A stretch of DNA of 64,000 nucleotides from contig NZ_JAUHPW010000002.1 of assembly GCF_030418455.1 (NCBI RefSeq), positions 124,001 through 188,000 on the forward strand. The letters run 5' to 3'. The notes beneath the pieces were generated by a model. That model saw only the letters and a list, made by a program, of their open reading frames with translations. It was not told the origin of the DNA and did not search any database. Positions 17,255 to 25,003 of the stretch are shown here, in pieces; the first letter of the stretch is position 1; every line of letters begins with the position of its first letter. This DNA comes from Demequina litoralis. GTDB lineage: Bacteria > Actinomycetota > Actinomycetes > Actinomycetales > Demequinaceae. Both the position numbers and the translations under genes were made by a program.

Positions 17255-18343
17255 CTAGTCGACCACGCCCGCGCCGCGCAGCTCGACCAGGAGGTCGTGG
17301 GGCCGGGACGCGATCGCGACGGCGTCGTCGAGCGCGACCACGTTGTCCCGGACCAGCTGGAAGAGGTGCTGGTCGAAGGTCTGCATCTTGTAGTACTCGC
17401 CCTCGGAGATGAGGTCGAGGATGGGCGGCTGGCTCGACGGGTCGATGATCGCCTCGGCGGTGCGCCCCGTGTTGACCATGACCTCCGCGACGAGCGTGCG
17501 GCCGGTGCCGTCGCCGCGGCGCACGAGACGCTGGGAGACGATGCCGCGCAGCGTCTGCGCGAGCGTCGCGCGGACCTGGTTCTGCTCGTGCGGGGTGAAG
17601 AAGTCGACGATGCGGTTGATGGTGTCCTGCGCGTCGACCGTGTGGAGGGTCGCGAGGACCAGGTGGCCGGTCTCCGCCGCGGACAGGGCTGCGCGCACGG
17701 TCTCGATGTCACGCATCTCGCCGACCATGATGACGTCGGGGTCCTGACGCATCGCGGCGCGCAGCGCGGACGTGAAGTCGAGGGTGTCGGAGCGCACCTC
17801 GCGCTGCGAGATGATCGCCTTCTTGTCCTGGTGGAGCACCTCGATGGGGTCCTCGATCGTGACGATGTTGACCTCGCGGTACGAGTTGATGAGGTCGATC
17901 ATCGACGCCAGGGTCGTGGTCTTGCCGGATCCCGTCGGGCCGGTGACGAGCACGAGCCCGCGCGGCTCGAGCGCGAGGTCCGCGATGACCCCCGGCAGGC
18001 CCAGCTCGTCGAAGCTCTGTGCGCCCACCGCGACGCGGCGGAACACCAGGCCCTCGGTGCCGCGCGCGACGTACGCGTTGACGCGGAAGCGGCCCACGCC
18101 CGACAGCGAGAACGCGAAGTCCGCCTCGTGGGTGTCGCGGAACGCGGGCACCAGGTCCTCGGGCAGCACCTGCGCCACCATGTGCTGCGTGTCCGCGGCG
18201 GTCAGCGGCGGCACCTGGAGCTTCCGGAGGCGGCCGTCGACGCGCACGCGGGGCGCGGAGCCCACCTTGCAGTGCAGGTCGGAGCCGCCCGTCGAGGCAA
18301 GCGCGTGCAGGAACGGGATGACTGACTGGGGCTGATCGCTCAC
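17255..18343 (-). CDS. pilT: PilT-like type IV pilus retraction ATPase
   Basis: A 362-residue hexameric secretion-type ATPase. The N-terminal PAS-like domain (1-115) has the GSDLH motif. Walker A is GPTGSGKT (135-142), the Asp box IVTIEDP, Walker B DPDVIMVGEMRD near 201-212, and the His box HLVLATLHT (227-235). This pattern is PilT/PilU rather than PilB. PilT powers pilus retraction, which drives twitching and DNA uptake. GTG 18343 has GGAGG four bases upstream. No pilin, PilB or PilC lies nearby, so the partners must be elsewhere in the genome. It is followed by a terminator and divergent from bL37. Confidence 0.9.
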   Translation of the reverse strand: MSDQPQSVIPFLHALASTGGSDLHCKVGSAPRVRVDGRLRKLQVPPLTAADTQHMVAQVLPEDLVPAFRDTHEADFAFSLSGVGRFRVNAYVARGTEGLVFRRVAVGAQSFDELGLPGVIADLALEPRGLVLVTGPTGSGKTTTLASMIDLINSYREVNIVTIEDPIEVLHQDKKAIISQREVRSDTLDFTSALRAAMRQDPDVIMVGEMRDIETVRAALSAAETGHLVLATLHTVDAQDTINRIVDFFTPHEQNQVRATLAQTLRGIVSQRLVRRGDGTGRTLVAEVMVNTGRTAEAIIDPSSQPPILDLISEGEYYKMQTFDQHLFQLVRDNVVALDDAVAIASRPHDLLVELRGAGVVD

Positions 18344-18484
18344 GGTTCCTCCATCGGCATCCGAATTGGGCGGCTTGAGGGGGAGCGTAGCGCCAACCGC
18401 TGCAGACGGGACCCCCGGTGTGACGAGGTCCTCAGATGTGGGAGGATAGGGGGTCTTTGTTTCGCGTCCAGAAAGGGGAACGTT

Positions 18485-18559
18485 GTGAGCAAGCGAGGCC
18501 GTAAGCGCAAGTCGCGCGCGAAGGGTGGCGCCAACCACGGCAAGCGGCCCAACGCCTGA
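18485..18559 (+). CDS. Ribosomal protein bL37 (24 residues)
   Basis: A 24-residue, strongly basic peptide starting with GTG and ending ANHGKRPNA. It matches the small actinobacterial large-subunit protein bL37 seen in mycobacterial ribosomes (SKRGRK...ANHGKRPNA pattern). AAAGGGG lies six bases upstream of the start, and a strong terminator follows 23 bases after the stop. It is a complete one-gene transcript divergent from pilT. It is often missed because of its length. Confidence 0.9.
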   Translation: MSKRGRKRKSRAKGGANHGKRPNA

Positions 18560-18581
18560 GCCGTTCCACCCGGATACGAGA

Positions 18582-18614
18582 AGAAGCCGCATCGGCCTGG
18601 CCGATGCGGCTTCT
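18582..18614 (+). terminator. Terminator after bL37
   Basis: A perfect 15-bp stem AGAAGCCGCATCGGC / GCCGATGCGGCTTCT with a 3-base loop, 23 bases past the bL37 stop. It also faces the end of the convergent rshA gene. Confidence 0.9.
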
Positions 18615-18662
18615 GTCGTCTCCGGCCCGTCGGGCGCGGGGACGATGCGCGGGCGGGCGACG

Positions 18663-18911
18663 CTAGGTGGCGCCGTCCGGCCGGGTCGCGCGGATGGTCG
18701 TGAGGATGCGCGCGCGGAGGTCCTCGGGCGCGACATCGTGGCCGGTCCTGTTGACCAGCCGCTTGATCTTCTCGTTGATCTTGTGCTCCGCCTCGCACGG
18801 CGCGCACTGCTTGAGGTGCTCCCCGATCTGATGGATCTCATCCTCGGGCAGCTCGTGATCGATGTACTCGAAGAGGCGGTCGAGCGCCTCCTCGCACTCC
18901 GGCTTAGGCAC
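18663..18911 (-). CDS. rshA: Mycothiol-system zinc anti-sigma factor (RshA/RsrA-like)
   Basis: An 82-residue anti-sigma factor with a zinc-binding motif: an N-terminal Cys6 and His32-x3-Cys36-x2-Cys39 (HLKQCAPC). In this family oxidation of the cysteines releases zinc and the bound sigma factor, turning on thiol-stress genes. GTG 18911 is preferred because GGGGG sits upstream at suitable distance; GTG 18920 is possible. It overlaps the end of the sigma gene by 8 bases, the usual arrangement for a regulator made with its target. Confidence 0.92.
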   Translation of the reverse strand: MPKPECEEALDRLFEYIDHELPEDEIHQIGEHLKQCAPCEAEHKINEKIKRLVNRTGHDVAPEDLRARILTTIRATRPDGAT

Positions 18912-19509
18912 GGCACGCACCCCCGTCCTTGTCCTTCTTCACCGGGGTCCTCTCGTAGAGACCACGCTCGGCGGCGTAGTCCCGAAGCTTCTCTCGCAGG
19001 AGCTTGCGGCCACGGTGCAGCCGCGACATCACGGTCCCCACCGGGGTGTCCATGATCTCCGCGATCTCCTTGTAGGCGAACCCCTCCACGTCGGAGAGGT
19101 AGACGGCCATGCGGAAGTCGTCCGACAGCTCCGACAGCGCGCGCCGGACCTCGTCGTCGCCGAGCGAGTCGAGGGCGGTCTGCTCGGCCGAGGCCAGCCC
19201 GCTCGACGTGTGCTCGGCGGCCGCCGCCAGCTGCCAGTCCTCGACCGTGTCGGCGTCCGAGCGCTTGGGCTCGCGCTGCTTCTTGCGGTAGCTGTTGATG
19301 AACGCGTTCGTCTGGATGCGGTACAGCCACGCCTTGAGGTTGGTGCCGGGCGTGAACTTGTCCTGGGCCGCGAACGCCTTCGCGAAGGTCTCCTGGACGA
19401 GGTCCTCCGCGTCCGCGCCGTTGCGCGTCATGCGCAGCGCTGCGGCGTAGAGCTGGTCCATGTAGGACAGCGCCTCGGTCTCGAAGTCGAACTCTGCTGC
19501 GTCGGTCAT
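18904..19509 (-). CDS. sigH: ECF RNA polymerase sigma factor SigH/SigR type (redox stress)
   Basis: A 201-residue group IV sigma factor. Region 2 contains [28 protein letters not shown] and [23 protein letters not shown]. Region 4 contains [19 protein letters not shown] and [12 protein letters not shown]. These match the SigR/SigH family that answers disulfide stress through RsrA/RshA, encoded next. ATG 19509 is taken as the start. The frame stays open 55 codons further, recalling the longer SigR' isoform of Streptomyces, but the promoter candidate at 19595-19621 lies within that extension. There is no clear ribosome site at 19509. Confidence 0.92.
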   Translation of the reverse strand: MTDAAEFDFETEALSYMDQLYAAALRMTRNGADAEDLVQETFAKAFAAQDKFTPGTNLKAWLYRIQTNAFINSYRKKQREPKRSDADTVEDWQLAAAAEHTSSGLASAEQTALDSLGDDEVRRALSELSDDFRMAVYLSDVEGFAYKEIAEIMDTPVGTVMSRLHRGRKLLREKLRDYAAERGLYERTPVKKDKDGGACRA

Positions 19510-19594
19510 CGGTTGCGAGCGTACAGCGGTGCGCCGTCGTGCCGGTGCACGCGACGCCGCGGGCCTCTCCACAGTGGTCGTCACATCGGTCGGT

Positions 19595-19621
19595 AACGGC
19601 ATCGCCGCCGACATCATTCCC
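19595..19621 (-). promoter_or_regulatory. SigH/SigR-type promoter (autoregulation)
   Basis: On the minus strand GGGAAT is followed after 18 bases by GTT, which fits the GGAAT-N18-GTT consensus of SigR/SigH. It lies about 90 bases before the sigma-factor start, consistent with positive autoregulation. Confidence 0.75.
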
Positions 19622-19661
19622 GCCCCTGACGCGAAGCGCCTCGCTTGGTAGCGTAGGAGGC

Positions 19662-20180
19662 ATGTTGCGTGCACTTGCCAGGCCGCTGCTCGCCTCGTGG
19701 TTCGTCTACGGAGGCGTCCAGAGCTACCTTGAGCCCGAGACGCGCGCCGCGCGCGTCGCCCCCACCGTCGAGCCCGCCCTCAAGGAGCTGGGTCTCGAGG
19801 AGGTGAAGACCGTCGACCTGGTGAAGGTCCACGGCGCCGCCTCCGTCGCCCTCGCCGCCGCGCTGGCGCTGTCCCGCAGCCCGCGCGCCGCGGCGCTGGG
19901 CCTCGCCGGCCTCGCCGGCGCCACCGCGGCGCTCGCCCATCCCTTCTGGAAGGAGGAGGACGAGACGCGCAAGGAGGAGGAGCTGGAGCAGTTCCTCAAG
20001 AACCTCTCGCTCGTCGGCGGCGTGCTGCTGGCGGCGACGGCCGGCCACAGCCAGCGCCACATCGACCGTAAGAAGGCGAGGAAGGCGAAGGCCAAGGAGA
20101 AGGCCGCGGAGGCCAAGGAGAAGGAGAAGGAGGCCAAGGCGGCCCTCAAGGCCGCCGGCTCCAAGAAGCGCGCCGCGTGA
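19662..20180 (+). CDS. DoxX family membrane protein
   Basis: A 172-residue protein with a DoxX-type membrane core ([12 protein letters not shown], then helices about 60-75, 78-95 and 118-135). It ends in a highly charged Lys/Ala/Glu tail (about 138-172, [19 protein letters not shown]) that should form a cytosolic helix or coiled coil. DoxX proteins are small membrane proteins often tied to thiol stress, which fits its position divergent from the redox sigma factor. TAGGAGG lies one base before ATG 19662, so TTG 19665 may be the true start. aroA overlaps its end (GTGA). Confidence 0.82.
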   Translation: MLRALARPLLASWFVYGGVQSYLEPETRAARVAPTVEPALKELGLEEVKTVDLVKVHGAASVALAAALALSRSPRAAALGLAGLAGATAALAHPFWKEEDETRKEEELEQFLKNLSLVGGVLLAATAGHSQRHIDRKKARKAKAKEKAAEAKEKEKEAKAALKAAGSKKRAA

Positions 20181-21487
20181 GCGGCGCCCTCCCCTCCGGT
20201 ACCGGCCCCGGCGAGGCGTGGGACGCGCCCGTCGCGCATCGTCCCCTCGACGCGACGGTGTCCGTGCCCGGCTCCAAGTCGCTCACCAACCGCTACCTGG
20301 TCCTCGCGGCGCTCGCCGCGGAACCGGTGACCGTCACCGGCGGGCTGCGGTCGCGGGACTCCGACCTCATGATCGGCGCGCTGCGCGGGCTGGGCGTCGA
20401 GGTGGACGATGCGGGCGACGAGTGGTGCGTGACGCCCGGCCCGATCCGCGGCGGCGCGCACGTCGACTGCGGCCTCGCGGGCACCGTGATGCGGTTCGTG
20501 CCGCCGATGGTGCTGCTCGCCGACGGCCCCGTGAGCTTCGACGGCGACGAGGGCGCGCGCGTGCGCCCCATGGGCCCGCTGCTCGACGCGCTGCGCCTGC
20601 TGGGCGCCACCGTCGACGACGACGGCCGCGGCACGCTGCCCTTCACCGTCACCCCGCCCGAGGAGGTGCCGGACGTGGTCGAGGTCGACGCGTCGTCGTC
20701 CTCCCAGTTCGTCACCGGGCTGCTGCTCACCGCGCCGCGCCTCGACGACGGCCTCACCGTGCGCCACACCGGCGAGACGCTGCCGAGCCTGCCGCACATC
20801 GACATGACGTGCGAGGCGCTGCGCGCGGCGGGCATCCGCGTGGACCAGCCCGACGAGCGCACGTGGATCGTGCATCCCGGCGAGATCCGGCCCGGCGACG
20901 TGCGCGTGGAGCCGGACCTGTCCAACGCGGGCCCGTTCATGGCGGCCGCACTGGTCGCCGGCGGCACGGTGCGCATCCCGGGGTGGCCCGCCGTCACCAC
21001 GCAGCCGGGCGCGTACTACCCCGAGCTGCTCACCCGGATGGGCGCCGCCTGCACCCTCGAGGGCGACGTGATGACCGTCGTCGGCGACGGCACCGTCCAC
21101 GGCATCGACGCGGACCTGTCCCCCGCGGGCGAGATCACCCCGACCATCGCCGCGCTGTGCGCGCTCGCGGACGGACCCTCGCGGCTCACCGGGATCGGGC
21201 ACCTCCGCGGCCACGAGACCGACAGGCTCGCGGCGATCGCGGCCGAGGTCGGGCGCGTCGGCGGCCGCTGCGTCGCCGACGACGACGCGCTGGAGTTCGG
21301 CGGGATACCGCCCGCGGGCCTCACGGGCGCGGCCATGGAGACCTACCACGACCACCGGATGGCGACCTTCGCGGCCATCATCGGCCTCGCGGTGCCGGAC
21401 CTCCGGGTCGTGAACGTGGGCACCACGGCGAAGACCATGCCCGGCTTCCCCGCCCTGTGGCGCGGGATGCTCGGCCTGGACGGCTGA
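20177..21487 (+). CDS. aroA: 3-phosphoshikimate 1-carboxyvinyltransferase (EPSP synthase)
   Basis: A 436-residue enzyme of the shikimate pathway that joins PEP to shikimate-3-phosphate. It has GSKSLTNR (32-39), AGTVMRF (101-107, the PEP and glyphosate region, normally NAGTAMR), SSSSQFVTGLL, RGHETDR, DHRMA and a C-terminal KTMPGFP. The catalytic acid lies in PAGEITPTIAAL. Glu there is usual in actinobacterial AroA. The GTG start overlaps the DoxX gene stop. Two GGACGATGCG copies (20235 minus, 20404 plus) lie in its 5' part. Confidence 0.96.
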   Translation: MSGALPSGTGPGEAWDAPVAHRPLDATVSVPGSKSLTNRYLVLAALAAEPVTVTGGLRSRDSDLMIGALRGLGVEVDDAGDEWCVTPGPIRGGAHVDCGLAGTVMRFVPPMVLLADGPVSFDGDEGARVRPMGPLLDALRLLGATVDDDGRGTLPFTVTPPEEVPDVVEVDASSSSQFVTGLLLTAPRLDDGLTVRHTGETLPSLPHIDMTCEALRAAGIRVDQPDERTWIVHPGEIRPGDVRVEPDLSNAGPFMAAALVAGGTVRIPGWPAVTTQPGAYYPELLTRMGAACTLEGDVMTVVGDGTVHGIDADLSPAGEITPTIAALCALADGPSRLTGIGHLRGHETDRLAAIAAEVGRVGGRCVADDDALEFGGIPPAGLTGAAMETYHDHRMATFAAIIGLAVPDLRVVNVGTTAKTMPGFPALWRGMLGLDG

Positions 21488-21494
21488 GCGGCGC

Positions 21495-22478
21495 TCACAC
21501 GGCGACCCGCGCGCCCTCCTCGAACGAGCGGATGATCGCGTGTGCGAGCGCGAGCGCCCGCCTGCCCTCGCGCGCATGGACGGGCGGCTCCTCGCCGGCA
21601 CGGAAGGCCCCGAGGAGCCGCTCGACGTGCCGGTCGAACGTGTACTCGAAGGTGCGGGCCTCGTCGTCGAAGTAGCCGGCCTCCCACACGCGCCGCGTCG
21701 GGTCGCCGGCGGCCGAGACGGTGAGCCGCTTGACGGTGTCCTCGATGAGGAGGCGCCCCCTCGTGCCGTTGACCTCGACGAGGTGCGTGCCGGGGTACGC
21801 GTACGACGAGTCGTACGTGCCCACGAGGCTGCCCACCGCGCCGCTCGAGAACCGCAGGGCGACCGCGAGCGTCGTGTACGTCCCGGGGCGCGTCATGTCC
21901 GTCATCTGGGCGGCGACGCTGTCGATCGGGCCGCACAGGTGCTCGAGCATGTCGATGCCGTGGACCTGCGTCTCGATGAGGTTGGCGTGCGGGCTGGTGC
22001 CGAAGTTCGGCTCGCCGCCGAAGCGCCACGTCGCGAACACCACGTCGCCGAGCTCGCCCGCGTCGATGGCGGCCTTGGCGCGCGCCACCGGCTCCGCGAA
22101 GCGGTGGTTGAGGTTGATCGCGAAGAACAGCCCGCGCGATGCGGCCTCGGCGAGCAGCTTGTCCGCCTCGTCCAGCGAGAACACGAGCGGCTTCTCGACG
22201 AGCAGCGGCACGTCGCGGCGCAGCAGGTGGAGCGTGGGCTCGAAGTGCGCCTCGTTGGGCAGGCACACCGTCACGAGGTCGGGGCGCGCCTCGTCGAGCA
22301 TCGTGTCGAGGTCGGTGTACGGCGTGGTGTCGAACGCGGCCGCCCGCGCCGCGGTGCGGCCCGGGTCGCGCCCCGCGATGCCGACCAGCTCCGTGTCCCG
22401 GCGCCTCGAGAAGATGCGCGCATGCTGCGCGCCCCAGCCGCCGGCCCCCACCACCGCCACCCTCAGCACGTCGCCCAT
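21495..22478 (-). CDS. Gfo/Idh/MocA family oxidoreductase
   Basis: A 327-residue NAD(P)-dependent oxidoreductase. The N-terminal Rossmann fold has VAVVGAGGWGAQHARIF. The motif LVEKPLVFS carries the conserved catalytic Lys of EKP. NLNHRF and HGIDMLEHLCGPI follow in the C-terminal beta-sheet domain. Members act on sugars, inositols or sugar nucleotides; the substrate is not predictable. It is on the minus strand between aroA and rsgA, two plus-strand genes usually adjacent in actinobacteria. It therefore looks like a lineage-specific insertion of normal base composition. Confidence 0.9.
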   Translation of the reverse strand: MGDVLRVAVVGAGGWGAQHARIFSRRRDTELVGIAGRDPGRTAARAAAFDTTPYTDLDTMLDEARPDLVTVCLPNEAHFEPTLHLLRRDVPLLVEKPLVFSLDEADKLLAEAASRGLFFAINLNHRFAEPVARAKAAIDAGELGDVVFATWRFGGEPNFGTSPHANLIETQVHGIDMLEHLCGPIDSVAAQMTDMTRPGTYTTLAVALRFSSGAVGSLVGTYDSSYAYPGTHLVEVNGTRGRLLIEDTVKRLTVSAAGDPTRRVWEAGYFDDEARTFEYTFDRHVERLLGAFRAGEEPPVHAREGRRALALAHAIIRSFEEGARVAV

Positions 22479-22582
22479 GACGCTTCCCTTCGCCTCCCTC
22501 CGAGCGTAGGACGCGGCCGCGCGCCGTGCCCGGCGCGAAGCCCTCGGTAGGCTGGGCGCATGCCTGCGATGCCGGACCCCAC

Positions 22583-23602
22583 GTGAGCGACTGGAGCCGC
22601 TACGACGAGTCCGACGCGCGCGTCCGCCCCAGCCGGCGGGGCTCGCGCCCGCGGACCAAGGTGCGCCCCGCGCACGAGGAGGCCGAGCCGGGCGTCGTGA
22701 TCGGCGTCGACCGCGGCCGCTACACCGTGCGGATGGACGATGCGGTGATCACCGCGGTCAAGGCCCGCGAGCTGGGCCGGCGCGGCCTCGTCATCGGCGA
22801 CCGCGTCGGTGTGGTGGGCGACACGTCGGGCCGTCCGGACACGCTCGCGCGCATCGTCCGCCGCGAGCCGCGGGCGACCGCGCTGCGCCGCACCGCCGAC
22901 GACACCGACACGACCGAGCGGGTGATCGTCGCCAACGCCGAGCAGCTCGCGATCGTCACCGCGCTCGCGGATCCCGAGCCCAACCCGCGCATGATCGACC
23001 GCTGCCTCGTGGCGGCGTTCGACGCGGGCATGGAGGCGGTGCTCGTGCTCACCAAGGCGGACCTCGCGGACGCCTCCGAGCTTCGCGGCGCGTACGAGCC
23101 GCTGGGCGTGCGGGTGCTCGAGACGTCGGTCCGGCGCGCGGGCGGACCCGAGGAGGACCCGGGCTTCGTCGAGCTGCGCGAGTCGCTCGGGGGCGCGACC
23201 ACGGTGCTCGTCGGCTACTCGGGCGTGGGCAAGTCGACCCTCGTCAACGCGCTGGTGCCCGACGCGGGCCGCGCGGTGGGCGTGGTCAACGACGTCACGG
23301 GCCGCGGCCGCCACACCTCGACCTCGGCGGTGCTGTACGAGGTCCCGACCGGCGGCCGCATCGTCGACACTCCCGGCGTGCGCTCCTTCGGGCTCGCGCA
23401 CGTCGACCCCGAGCACTTCATCCTCGCCTTCCCGGACGTCGCGGCCGCGGCCGACGAGCGATGCCCTCGCGGCTGCACGCACGAGTCCGCCGAGGCCGGC
23501 TGCGAGCTCGACGCGTGGGCGGGCGAGGTGCCGGAGCGCCACGCGCGCGTCGACTCGATCCGCCGCCTGCTGGCCTCGCGCGCGGCCGGCGACCAGTACT
23601 GA
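22583..23602 (+). CDS. rsgA: Ribosome small-subunit-dependent GTPase RsgA
   Basis: A 339-residue circularly permuted GTPase that checks late maturation of the 30S subunit. An OB-fold domain (about 35-100) is followed by G4 TKAD (157-160), G1 GYSGVGKST (211-219), G3 DTPG (262-265) and a zinc site CPRGCTH...C (Cys294, Cys298, His300, Cys307). GTG 22583 gives the family-like start VSDWSRYDESD. A -10-like TAGGCT precedes it. Two 10-mer copies fall in the gene, one read as MDDAV and one as RIVRR, showing the repeat is not tied to one protein motif. Confidence 0.95.
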   Translation: MSDWSRYDESDARVRPSRRGSRPRTKVRPAHEEAEPGVVIGVDRGRYTVRMDDAVITAVKARELGRRGLVIGDRVGVVGDTSGRPDTLARIVRREPRATALRRTADDTDTTERVIVANAEQLAIVTALADPEPNPRMIDRCLVAAFDAGMEAVLVLTKADLADASELRGAYEPLGVRVLETSVRRAGGPEEDPGFVELRESLGGATTVLVGYSGVGKSTLVNALVPDAGRAVGVVNDVTGRGRHTSTSAVLYEVPTGGRIVDTPGVRSFGLAHVDPEHFILAFPDVAAAADERCPRGCTHESAEAGCELDAWAGEVPERHARVDSIRRLLASRAAGDQY

Positions 23603-23670
23603 CCTCGCCCCGCGCACTGTCGGGGCGGGGCGCCGGGCCACCCGCGCATCGTCCCCGGTAGGTTGAAGCC

Positions 23671-24456
23671 ATGACGGACGCCCCCTACGCCGACGACCTG
23701 CTGCTCGCCCTCGCGATCGCCGACGAGGCGGACCGCCTCACGCTCGCGAACTTCGCGACCGGGGACCTCACGGTCGAGACCAAGCCCGACGACACGCCCG
23801 TGACGGCGGTCGACCGCGCGGCGGAGCGGCTCGCGCGCGATCTCATCGCGCAGCACCGGCCCGCCGACGCGTTCGTGGGCGAGGAGTACGGCACCACGGG
23901 CGAGTCGGCGCGGCGCTGGGTGGTCGACCCGATCGACGGCACCAAGAACTTCATCCGCGACGTGCCCGTGTGGGCGACGCTCATCTCGCTGCTCGACGGC
24001 GACGACGTGGTCGTGGGCGTGGTGAGCGCGCCGGCGCTGCACCGGCGCTGGTTCGCCGCGCGCGGCCAGGGGGCGTGGCTCGGGGCGTCGGAGGCGACCG
24101 CGCGGCGCCTCCACGTCTCCGACGTGAGCGACCTCGCCGAGGCCTCCCTGTCCTACTCCGACCTCGCCGAGTGGGAGGCCTGCGGGCGGCTCGCGCCGTT
24201 CATGGACCTCATGCGCGACGTGTGGCGCACGCGCGGCTACGGCGACTTCTGGAGCTACATGATGGTCGCCGAGGGGGCCGTGGACATCGCGTCCGAGCCG
24301 GAGCTCGCGCTGTACGACATGGCGGCGCTCGTGCCGATCGTCGAGGAGGCCGGCGGCCGCTTCACCGGCGTCGACGGCACCCCGGGCCCGCATGGCGGCA
24401 ACGCGCTCGTCACGAACGGGCTGCTGCACGACGAGGTGCTCCGCCGCCTCGCCTGA
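23671..24456 (+). CDS. hisN: Histidinol-phosphatase, inositol-monophosphatase-fold type (HisN)
   Basis: A 261-residue phosphatase of the IMPase fold. Metal-binding motifs are GEEYG, WVVDPIDGTKNF and, near the C-terminus, LYDMAALVPIVEEAGG, where the usual Trp before the Asp is Tyr or Leu. The aroA-rsgA-hisN gene order identifies it as the actinobacterial histidinol-phosphatase rather than a generic inositol monophosphatase. It removes phosphate from histidinol phosphate in histidine synthesis. A -10-like TAGGTT lies just upstream. The stop codon is inside the inverted repeat at 24455-24560. Confidence 0.92.
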   Translation: MTDAPYADDLLLALAIADEADRLTLANFATGDLTVETKPDDTPVTAVDRAAERLARDLIAQHRPADAFVGEEYGTTGESARRWVVDPIDGTKNFIRDVPVWATLISLLDGDDVVVGVVSAPALHRRWFAARGQGAWLGASEATARRLHVSDVSDLAEASLSYSDLAEWEACGRLAPFMDLMRDVWRTRGYGDFWSYMMVAEGAVDIASEPELALYDMAALVPIVEEAGGRFTGVDGTPGPHGGNALVTNGLLHDEVLRRLA

Positions 24457-24560
24457 CGACTGCCAATGACACTTGTGACAGGTGGGACTCGAGCGCGGAG
24501 CGTGCGAAGCCGACCCGGCCGTTCACGTCACACTGGTCACTCTTGTCAGGGGGAGTCGTC
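24455..24560. repeat. Convergent-gene inverted-repeat element, copy 2
   Basis: Outer stem GACGACT / AGTCGTC (24455-24461 with 24554-24560) overlaps the stop codons of both flanking convergent genes. Inside are CCAATGACACTTGTGACA and, on the right, GTCACACTGGTCAC and TTGTCAGGG, the same words as in copies 1 and 3. Confidence 0.7.
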
Positions 24561-24999
24561 AGGCCGGCTTGAGGTGGGCGAGCTCCGAGGCGTCGTACCA
24601 GAGCAGGTCGCGCTCCTCGAGCGCGTCGAGCGCGTCCTCGTCGCCGCCGCGGGCCTCCCGGACGTCGTCGGCCGCGCCGGGCTCGTCGACGAAGGCGCAC
24701 GCGATCGCGGAGGCGGGGATGCGCCCCTGCACGCGCACGGCGGCGGGGTGCAGATCCGGGTCGGCCTCGCATTCGGCCCGCGTGAGCTCGGCGACGACGA
24801 CCACCCTGAGCGGCGAGCCGACGTCGACGACCGACGCACGTGCGGCGACGTCGCGCGCGATCTCCGCGAGCTCGTCCGCGTCGTCGGAGTCGACGATCGC
24901 GAGCAGGCGCTCGGTCACGGCGTAGGCGAGCGGCGGCTCCCACAGCCCGTCCGCGCAGCGAGGGAGGTCGTCGACGGTGGCGGGGATGTACACGCGCAT
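24559..24999 (-). CDS. DUF6912 family protein
   Basis: A 146-residue soluble protein starting MRVYIPATVDDLPR, which matches a small actinobacterial family of unknown function. It is acidic, with central PLRVVVVAELTRAE and a C-terminal helix-rich part ending WYDASELAHLKPA. No signal peptide or membrane segment. Its stop codon lies inside the inverted repeat shared with hisN. The CpaE-like gene upstream ends 4 bases before this start, so the two are probably one transcript together with the SAF-domain gene. Confidence 0.75.
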   Translation of the reverse strand: MRVYIPATVDDLPRCADGLWEPPLAYAVTERLLAIVDSDDADELAEIARDVAARASVVDVGSPLRVVVVAELTRAECEADPDLHPAAVRVQGRIPASAIACAFVDEPGAADDVREARGGDEDALDALEERDLLWYDASELAHLKPA

Positions 25000-25003
25000 G
25001 GCT

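Noticed and set aside
16801..17412. Possible plus-strand gene after the SGNH gene
   Set aside because: No ribosome site, low-complexity translation, and it runs through the pilT terminator and into pilT on the other strand.
19510..19674. 55-residue N-terminal extension of the sigma factor
   Set aside because: Not taken as the main start because the redox promoter candidate lies inside it; it remains possible as a second isoform.
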